DNA of 64,000 nt from Oreohelix idahoensis (Eukaryota > Mollusca > Gastropoda > Stylommatophora > Oreohelicidae), in contig JAMPIV010019856.1 of the NCBI GenBank assembly GCA_024509875.1, forward strand, positions 310,001-374,000. Direction: 5' to 3'. A program made the translations under genes and the position numbers. The notes below the pieces were generated by a model. That model searched no databases and was not told the origin of the DNA. It saw only the letters and a program-made list of their open reading frames with translations. Of this stretch, positions 57,061 to 64,000 are shown piece after piece (within the stretch, counting starts at the first letter, position 1; each line of letters starts with the position of its first letter).

Positions 57061-58460
57061 GTAGCTGAATAAGAGCCTATACAACTTCGTGTTCACGATC
57101 TGCTGTTTCTACACACACACACCTTCACTCTCGTCCACATCCTACAACGAGTACTACGCTCCTGTACAACATGTATGCTGTTCTGTGTGTGAGTGTCTGC
57201 ACTATGCCCTGGCAGCGCCTCACGCTGCTGACCTAAATACACCGCAACACTGAACTGTCCAGGCACGACTTGACCTCTTCGCGAAACAGGCATTTAACAT
57301 ATTTAACCTACCGAAACCAGATATTAACATCTGGTGGATCAGATTCGTGGGTTTCCACATTACATCGTAGAGTGTCAGCTACGCAGCGAACAGTACTAAG
57401 CAGGTCGACACCTTATACTGCTTCATGGACCACAGCTGCTTATAATGTTATTTACGCTGTGCTACAGAAGGAAACACACTTCTGCATTTTGACAGTCGTC
57501 AAAGGCTATATATTGTTACGTTATAGTCACGTTGTTTGCGTCAAAGCTCAAGTTGTAAACAGTTCAAGCTATTGTTTACGTATTACAGTCTACACATACC
57601 AACGTTGGATCTTCCGGTTTCAACTGGTTTGTTGGGTATGACATTGTAGCTGGACATTTGGAGACCACTACCTGTTGTTAAGTTGCTGGGTACTTCAACG
57701 GTGGATCGTCTACCTTTACTGTTTACAGTTGTACCGAATTGTACTGCATCTTTGCAGGTGTTTGAGGATTGTGCTTGAGATAAGTGGCCCGTTTATGATT
57801 AAACTGTGCCTTTATTTATGTTCAACTGAGCCTTCCTCTATACACATTCTTTATATTGTGTATTTACATACTACATGCATTCTTTGTTTACATGTTTTTG
57901 TTTACATGTTGTGTTAGTGTGTATATTTTGTGGGTCGGTGGCTTCTTTAGAATATCCCACTTAACCGAGGGTCTACGGTAAGCGTGTTTTTAGGGATTGT
58001 GCATATTTCCAACAGCGGAAATTGCGAGCGACGTGTGTTGCTACTTTTTATTTTTTTTCTTAGCTGTGACGAGATGTGTAGTGACGTTTTCATTATTTTT
58101 TCCATTCTTTGATTTTTGATTTGATTTGTTTGTATTTGTCTGCCTTCTCTTCCTTTCATTAATTTCTATACATCTTTTTGTTTATAACAGTGTTGTCATT
58201 TGTTTTGTTTAATTTTTTCGCAGTTATCATTGCATTCTTTGCAACATTAGATTTAGTTAAGCTTTATTTTGATTTGACTTCTGCGAACGTTTTCTGTTGT
58301 TCTATATTCTTGTCTTTGTATTGTTATTGTATACTTGTTTATCATAAACAGTCTAAATATATATATATACTTGATCATGAACTACTATTATTAATATGAT
58401 GCACTTTTCAGATAGATGTTGTTTATGCTGATATTATTGTGGAGAAACAATGTGATTATA

Positions 58461-58567
58461 CAAGTTTTTTGATTAAAAAACTTGTCTCCCACGGAGATTG
58501 GGATAGAATAAAGTGAAGTGAGTATGCAAGTCTGGTATTACAGACTTGTCTCCCATTTAAATTGGGA
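58461..58567 (+). promoter_or_regulatory. Two tandem RNA hairpin modules in the gag leader
   Basis: Module 1: stem CAAGTTTTTT / AAAAAACTTG with loop GATT (58,461-58,484), then stem TCCCA / TGGGA (58,487-58,503). Module 2: stem CAAGTCTG / CAGACTTG with loop GTATTA (58,527-58,548), then TCCCA / TGGGA (58,551-58,567). The modules are 66 bp apart. The distal stem bases differ between modules on both sides, so pairing is kept. It is placed 50 bp before the gag start, where packaging or dimerisation signals sit in other retroelements. Confidence 0.7.
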
Positions 58568-58617
58568 TAAGGTAATTTATTTAATTTTTCAGGACTGATC
58601 TCACATTAATAGACAGA

Positions 58618-60540
58618 ATGTCTACATTGGATTTCTTCATCGAGCAAGGGAAAGCCCTTGGCAAAACTGATGAGAAATTGGAAGAGTTTGCACTTACTCA
58701 ATATGCCAAGGCACAGAAGGCTGAAGAGAAAAGGATGCAAACGCAGTTAGACAGAGAAGCTGAAAATAAAAGATTAGACAGAGAAGCTGCTGCTGAAGAG
58801 AGGAAACTTCAAGCTGCTGCTGAAGAGAGGAAACTTCAAGCTGCTGCTGAAGAAAGGAAAGCAAAATGGGAACATGAGGAAAAACTCTTAGCTTTGGATT
58901 TAGAGAAATTAAAGTTGATGAATATGAGTGCTCCTCAAACAACTTTGGGTAAAATAAAGGAGAATACTTATAAAGTCAAATTGCCTCCTTTCAACCCTCT
59001 AAAGGATGACATAACCTTCTACCTTGATAGATTTCAATTTACATGTGCAACGCATAAGGTAGATAATGAAAAATATGTCGGAAAACTGATGGAGTTACTT
59101 TCAGGTGAACCATTAAGTACTGTAATGGCAATAGAGGAAACTGACAGAACTAATTATGATGTTGTCAGGGCAACATTACTTAAAAGATATCAATTAAAAG
59201 AAGAAGATTATCGTCTTCGTTTTAAGACAATGCTACCAGAAACTGGAGTAGAGTTCTCTGACTTTATTACGAAGATACGTCTTACATTCACACGTTGGAT
59301 TGAGCTGTCTAAAACAGAAAAAACATATGAAGCCCTTATGGACTTATTACTTCGAGATAAAGTTATGTCATCTGTAAATGAGTCTTTCCTTGCTTTTCTT
59401 CATGAGCGTAAACCTAAGAATATAAAAGACATGGAAGAATATTGTTGCCAGTACGTAACTGCGCATCCCCATGCTACTGTTAGCAATTCTAAAGTGAAGG
59501 AAGAGTTGCCAGTTGCTTCTGCAGCACCATATGGCCCTAACTATAGGCATAAATTTCAAGGTGCTCTACAAAACTCTAATAGGAAGAGTAATCAGAATTA
59601 CACTCAATATCAAAGCAATCCATCACACAAAGGTTTTTCTTCAAAGAACTGGAGACGAGCTGATAGTCCTCGTAACTATGGGTACAACAATTATAAACAC
59701 TTTCGCAAGGGTAGCCATTATAGGAACTATCCTAGCTATCCTCCACGAACACAACATAATTATTCTCGCCAACGGGAATATAATAATGGTGACTATAATA
59801 ATTGTGATGCAAACCAGAATAATGGTTACGATAGATTTAATAATGACAATTTCAGAGGAAATAATAATCGCGGTAGATCTCAACACAACAAAAAGAGATC
59901 ACATCACCAGGGAAACTCTGTGCAACAAGAGCCTCATGGTGCCGGTAATCAAGTGAACGATAATAAAAGTTCTAATCATATCACTTGTTCTGCTTTTGAT
60001 TTTGGGAGAGCATCTCAATGCCCCCAATGCAAAACATTATTCGAACCGACCACGGTAACTACTTTAAGTTGTGGTCACCCTCTTCCCGCTCTTCTTGCTG
60101 CAGTTGCGCATGACGGGAGAGGATCGCTTATCTTGCATAAAGGTCTCGTAGATAGTAATCCAGTCTCAGTGCTTTTTTATTCTGGGTGCACTACTATTAG
60201 GATTAGGCAATCACTCATAGATCCTCGCTGTGCCACAGGAAAGGTGGTTAAATGTGTAACATTTGGTGGCACAGTGGAAAATTACTCGACTGCTATTATT
60301 CACATTGCTACTCCCTTCTTTACGGGAGATGTCCACGCGTGTCTTCTACCTAATCCTATTGCGGATCTTATAATTGGTCGTATTCACGGGGTTAAGGAAT
60401 GCACCCCGCAGCAAACTGCTGCCTGGGAAGAACGGAATATCCAAACAGCCAATGCAGTGGTAACAAGAGCACAAGCTCTTATTCCTCAAACTTCATCTAC
60501 GGAAGTTAATGAAGTACAGAGCCAAGAGGATCATTTGTGA
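58618..60540 (+). CDS. Gag with C-terminal aspartic protease, 640 codons
   Basis: This is the structural polyprotein. Residues ~30-105 are a charged coiled-coil-like helix with a doubled ERKLQAAAE segment. Residues ~118-295 (LPPFNPLKDDITFYLDRFQF onward) are the gag capsid-like core. Residues ~305-450 are rich in N, Y, R and S, a likely nucleic-acid-binding tail. Residues 457-487 hold C-x2-C (CPQC, 468-471) and C-x-H (485-487), a zinc-binding pattern that is not the usual CCHC knuckle. The protease spans about 510-592. Its active site should read D-S/T-G but is YSG (521-523), while the second motif ADLIIGR (582-588) is kept. The catalytic Asp to Tyr change (codon TAT at 60,178) would abolish cleavage. 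AVVTRAQA near the end is typical of the gag-pol linker. I chose the first ATG because it follows the hairpin leader and no open extension exists upstream. The frame ends in TGA, one frame away from integrase. Confidence 0.85.
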   Translation: MSTLDFFIEQGKALGKTDEKLEEFALTQYAKAQKAEEKRMQTQLDREAENKRLDREAAAEERKLQAAAEERKLQAAAEERKAKWEHEEKLLALDLEKLKLMNMSAPQTTLGKIKENTYKVKLPPFNPLKDDITFYLDRFQFTCATHKVDNEKYVGKLMELLSGEPLSTVMAIEETDRTNYDVVRATLLKRYQLKEEDYRLRFKTMLPETGVEFSDFITKIRLTFTRWIELSKTEKTYEALMDLLLRDKVMSSVNESFLAFLHERKPKNIKDMEEYCCQYVTAHPHATVSNSKVKEELPVASAAPYGPNYRHKFQGALQNSNRKSNQNYTQYQSNPSHKGFSSKNWRRADSPRNYGYNNYKHFRKGSHYRNYPSYPPRTQHNYSRQREYNNGDYNNCDANQNNGYDRFNNDNFRGNNNRGRSQHNKKRSHHQGNSVQQEPHGAGNQVNDNKSSNHITCSAFDFGRASQCPQCKTLFEPTTVTTLSCGHPLPALLAAVAHDGRGSLILHKGLVDSNPVSVLFYSGCTTIRIRQSLIDPRCATGKVVKCVTFGGTVENYSTAIIHIATPFFTGDVHACLLPNPIADLIIGRIHGVKECTPQQTAAWEERNIQTANAVVTRAQALIPQTSSTEVNEVQSQEDHL

Positions 60541-61770
60541 TTTCGCATGACTCGTTTGTGAAACTACAAGAAGAAGACTCGTCTTTAAAGAAATTCTTTC
60601 TTCTCGCTAAAAACGGTGACCCGAATCAGGATACAAATCGCAAATCATATATCATTATGAAGAATGGTATACTAGTGCGTATGGTACAACACTCAGACAC
60701 GTCTATGCATTCTCAAATTCTGGTGCCCAAAAGTATGAGAGCCATAATTCTTCAACATGCACACGATTCTCAGTGTGCTGGACACATGGGCTTTTCCCGA
60801 ACTAAGTCGAGAGTTCTGGGGTCTTTCTTTTGGCCATTAATCAATAAAGACATACGAATTTATTGCCGGTCTTGCAAAATATGTCAAGAGGTCAAATCTA
60901 GAGGTCCACGGCATGCTGCGCCTATTCAGGCTGCAGACATTCCTATTCGGCCGTTTCAGAAAATGGCCATAGATATCATTGGCCCTTTTAAGACTAAATC
61001 GGCCAGAGGACATCAATTTATCCTTACGTGCGTTGACGTGTGCACGCGTTGGCCAGAGGATATACCTCTTAAGAGCATTTCCACTGCTGATATCGCAGAC
61101 GCTCTTTGGCTTATATTATCTCGTTTGGGTTTTCCCGGGGAAATATTGTCAGACCATGGCACACAATTGATATCAGACACAATGTCGCAGGTAATGTCTA
61201 CTCTGCACATTAAAAGATCTTTGAGTAGTATTTATCACCCAATGTCTAATGGGTTAGTTGAACGTCTTAATAGAACACTCAAGAACTTACTTGGAAAGAT
61301 AACTGAGGATCATCCTCAGGATTGGGACAGGGTTCTACCCGCGGCTCTCTTTGCCTATAGAGAGGTCCCCAACGAACATACAGGATTTTCTCCTTTTGAA
61401 CTTATCTTTGGCGCGCAACCGCGCGGTCCTATGTCTGTACTGCATGATCTGATACTGCTGATAATATCGACAATGACACACAATCCTCATATGAGTATGT
61501 CATTGCTCTAAGGCAAAAGATCATTGAAGCATGCAAGCTAGCAACTTCCTCATCCAAATTTGCTAAAGAAAAGGCAAGGAGATTTGCTAATAAGAAGAGA
61601 CGCCTACGTCAACTTTGTCCTGGAGACAAAGCATTTGTTTTACTTCCTTCTAGGGAGAACAGACTTCTTATTACATGGAAAGGTCCATATACAATAGTCT
61701 CGAAAATTTCCGATGTCGACTATGTTGTCGATATTGATGGAAGGCATAAAACCTTCCATATAAATATGCT
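60537..61770 (+). pseudogene. Integrase, frameshifted
   Basis: Ty3/gypsy-type integrase, which inserts the cDNA into chromosomes. It reads in the -1 frame relative to gag, overlapping its stop. Zinc finger: H76, H83, C113, C116 of this frame (HDSQCAGH then SCKIC). Catalytic triad: D146 (MAIDIIGPF), D206 (LSDHGTQ) and E242 (HPMSNGLVERLN), giving the expected D-x35-E. The frame is lost near 61,455-61,470 after FGAQPRGP and resumes in another frame with IALRQKIIEACKLA and a GPY/F module (LLITWKGPYTIVSKI, then TFHINMLTEYH). The catalytic core is intact in sequence. The break before the C-terminal domain and the frame change after gag make it non-functional unless frameshifting is used. It lies upstream of the reverse transcriptase, the reverse of most Ty3/gypsy elements. 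Confidence 0.85.
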
Positions 61771-63359
61771 TACGGAATATCATGAACGACAAGACTATTT
61801 GCAGCCTATTTTCCAGGCGACGGACGATTCTCCAGTCGAACAGAGTCATATCTCATCCCTGTCAGTTATACAGGATGAGGAAACCACTTTTTCGGATGTT
61901 AATTTACCTGTTCCTGTGATTCAACTTACTTCTACGGAATCATGGAGAAACGTTACTGTTTCTTCTAATTTGTCTTTTGAGGAACAGCGACAAGTATCTT
62001 CTACGCTACAAGTATTTCAGGATGTCCTTACCGACATCCCTGGACATACAAATGTCATTGAACATGACATTATACTTACTGATCATAATCCGATCAGAGT
62101 AAGACCATATCCTATTCCTATTCATTTTCAAGCACACGTCGAGAAATAATTGGATGAAATGATACAATTAAAAATAATTGAACCATTCACCTCAGCATAC
62201 TCTTCGTCCATGGTTATTGTTCGAAAGAAAGACAATAACATACGCCTTTGCGTAGATTATCGCAAATTGAACCAAGTTACGAAGTTCGACGCTGAGCCTA
62301 TGCCTTTATTAGAAGATCTACTTACTAGGCTTTCTAACTCTCGATTCTTTACTAAACTTGACTTGTCGAAAGGATATTGGCAAGTTCCGTTAACTGAACG
62401 CGCCAAACCTTTCACTGCTTTCTCAACACCTAGGGGTTTGTTTTAGTGGAATTTTATGCCTTTCGGGCTTATGAACGCCCCGGCTACTTTCGTACGCATG
62501 ATGCGTCGAATTCTCTCATATCGTTCAGATGTCATTGCATACTTAGACGACATCTGTCTTTTCAGTAATACTTGGGAAGATCACTATTTGGGTTTAAATG
62601 AATTACTATCTACTCTAAGCGAGCATAATTTGACTGCAAATCCCTAAAAGCCTATGTTGGGTTTAGTGAAATTTCTTTCCTGGGTCATCGTGTTGGTCAC
62701 GGTCAATTGAAGACGGAGGACCAAAACATTTCTAAGATATTAAATATCTCAGTGCCTAAAACAAAAACAAAAAACAAGTACGTAGTCTGTTGGGATTAAT
62801 ACAATTCTACGGAAGATTCATTAAGAATCTATCCTCTATCATGGCACCACTCTCAACCCTATTGAAGAAAGGGTCTCCTAACATGGTGCGCTGGTCTCAA
62901 GAATGTCAATCTTCATTGGATCAGATTAAGAAATTGTTCTCTTCCCAACCTATCTTAAGGCTACCTATTGCTGATAAGACTTTTGTTCTTCGTAGTGACG
63001 CCTCATCCACAGGGATCAGAGCGGCACTAATGTAAGAGTACTCAGGAACTCTGCACCCTGTAATGTATATCTCTAGGAAGCTGAATGCGACAGAAAGGAA
63101 TTACTCGGTTTTAGACCGTGAATTGTTGGCTATGGTTTGGTCAATCCTTAAGTTACAAAGATTCCTTCTTGGTGCGCATTTCATTGTGGAGACAGACCAA
63201 AAAGCTCTTACAGCTATTCAGTGTAAGAACTTGAAGAGCTCGAGATCTACTCGATATGCTATTGCTCTTCAACTTTGTCATTTCACGGTACGAGCTATCC
63301 GTGGTCTGGATAATGTGATGGCAGACATACTGTCTAGATGCCCACATGAGTCCACTTAA
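61771..63359 (+). pseudogene. Reverse transcriptase and RNase H, several stops and shifts
   Basis: It follows integrase in the same frame as the GPY/F module. Linker to 62,146, then an in-frame TAA (62,147-62,149) where Gln is expected. The RT fingers/palm follow: SSMVIVRKKDNNIRLCVDYR, then FFTKLDLSKGYWQVPL, a TAG (62,444-62,446) where Gln is expected, then MPFGLMNAPATF and the catalytic VIAYLDDICLFS. Near 62,645 the frame shifts (FLGHRVGHGQLKTEDQN continues), and in the A-rich stretch near 62,765-62,778 it shifts again to LLGLIQFYGRFIKNL. RNase H starts at LRSDASSTG, has a TAA (63,033-63,035) for Gln, then LDRELLAMVW, VETDQKAL and LDNVMADILSR. All catalytic acidic residues are present, so only the reading frame is damaged. 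It ends in TAA at 63,359. Confidence 0.87.
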
Positions 63360-64000
63360 GTCTAGTGTCCTAGATTTTCCTGATACACTTCTAGACTTAT
63401 GTCTCTTCAATATAACAATATATATTAACACATTTGTTGTCACCTTAGAGGGGTAAATTAATTATTTTCTTTCTCTATTACCATCTTTGGAGTAATGGAG
63501 AAGGTTGAGTTGACATAATATAAAGGTCGAAAAAATGAATGCGGCGACATGTAATGCTTAGACATGTAATAGTAATTATAGTACATTATAGCATGTTGCT
63601 AATTGTGTCATTTGTATTATTCTCAGTGCAAACTAGTACCAGGTACGGAGTGCTTTTGAGAATCATGATGATGCCATATGTCTCACTTTCATTCTATGTG
63701 GATGCTGCTTACATTTATCTTCGAGACACTGCATTATTTTGTACTGTGGATGCCATCTTCTATTAGTTAGATTGTACAAGTTTTGATTATGTCCATCCAT
63801 TAGATAATAGTGATTATATAGCATAAGACATATAGATTTATATGTTCATATGACTTCTCGATATATGTTGTCATTTACATTGCTATAATTTTGCACTTTT
63901 TGATATGTATGTACTTTTTGTTAGCATCGCCAGCAAATGAGATTTCTTTGATGGTACTTTTCGGATATATTTTCTCTTGTAAGTGAGGTGATTTTTTGCT
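63360..64000 (+). other. Retrotransposon 3' noncoding region
   Basis: AT-rich, no frame longer than 75 codons. A 9-bp stem CTCTATTAC / GTAATGGAG (63,473-63,481 with 63,492-63,500, one G-T pair) closes a 10-base loop. GACATGTAAT is doubled at 63,548 and 63,563. No match to the proposed 5' LTR is visible, so the right LTR should begin at or beyond the window edge. Confidence 0.5.

Larger units (their letters stand above)
57041..58617 (+). other. Retrotransposon 5' leader, ~1.6 kb
   Basis: Non-coding by content: AT-rich with only short frames (123 codons at 57,270-57,641 without motif). The 3' 160 bases hold two tandem two-hairpin modules described separately. Such a long leader is unusual, and part of it could be an unrelated insertion. 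Confidence 0.45.
55985..64000 (+). mobile_element. GMR1-like Ty3/gypsy LTR retrotransposon (truncated by window edge)
   Basis: The order is 5' LTR, long leader, gag-protease, integrase, reverse transcriptase, RNase H, 3' noncoding. The integrase (HHCC zinc finger, D-D-35-E) and the reverse transcriptase (YLDD) are Ty3/gypsy-like, but the integrase precedes the reverse transcriptase. That pol order is the hallmark of the GMR1-like lineage described first from fish and other deuterostomes. No envelope-like frame is seen. The copy is inactivated by stops and frameshifts. It sits inside LINE-RH coding sequence; the right LTR and flank lie outside the window. Confidence 0.85.

Noticed and set aside
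62147..63035. TAA/TAG at three Gln positions might mean a ciliate-type code (TAA/TAG = Gln).
   Set aside because: Other stops in the window replace Trp or Arg (LINE-B GSET* and the pseudogene TGA), the LINE frames end normally at TAA/TGA, and frameshifts are mixed in. Pseudogene decay explains it.
63985..64000. Start of the right LTR at the window edge ('ttttttgct').
   Set aside because: Only about six bases could be compared with the TGTTGC start and they do not match it exactly. It cannot be decided from this window.

Overview
The window is gene-poor, repeat-saturated animal nuclear DNA. I could not support a single host protein-coding gene. Everything recognisable is a transposable element, a relic of one, or a satellite or simple repeat. 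Several non-LTR retrotransposon families, at least six tRNA-headed SINE families and a Ty3/gypsy element show it is a metazoan. The mix of families makes a mollusc (perhaps a gastropod) my best guess, but that is inference.

Layout. 0-5.6 kb: a 44-bp tandem array, a decayed multi-copy conserved gene family on the minus strand (1.7-3.4 kb), and a long fold-back element (4.0-4.66 kb) split by a LINE fragment. 5.6-19.5 kb: mostly unique AT-rich DNA with SINEs, two copies of a 9-bp minisatellite and the 3' end of an RNase H-bearing LINE (15.6-16.2 kb). 19.5-36 kb: a low-complexity province in which the plus strand is almost free of cytosine: a GAA tract (20.0-20.8 kb), a purine-rich tract of about 8 kb (23.4-31.8 kb) and a (G/A)GT-type tract of about 2 kb (33.4-35.5 kb). 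36-46 kb: a Helitron-type helicase scrap, a 70-bp satellite of about 45 copies that grew from the 3' end of an RNase H LINE (40.0-43.1 kb), and a SINE split by a probable solo LTR. 46-55 kb: nested LINEs, more SINEs, one SINE with a private 22-bp internal expansion, and a 49-bp satellite of 30 copies. 55-64 kb: an RNase H LINE fragment interrupted by a large Ty3/gypsy retrotransposon that runs off the right edge.

The most informative object is that retrotransposon (55,985 to beyond 64,000). Its pol order is gag, protease, integrase, reverse transcriptase, RNase H. The integrase comes before the reverse transcriptase as in Ty1/copia, although both domains are Ty3/gypsy-like. This is the arrangement of the GMR1-like lineage. 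The leader carries two tandem two-hairpin modules whose stems differ in sequence but keep pairing, which suggests a functional RNA structure. The copy is dead: its protease active-site Asp is Tyr, three Gln codons have become stops, and there are several frameshifts.

A second theme is how satellites arise. The 70-bp array is built from LINE 3' coding sequence, the 22-bp array lies inside a SINE, and two LINE or SINE-like families end in GAA runs that could have seeded the GAA tracts. All homology statements rest on motif recognition by eye; no database search was possible.
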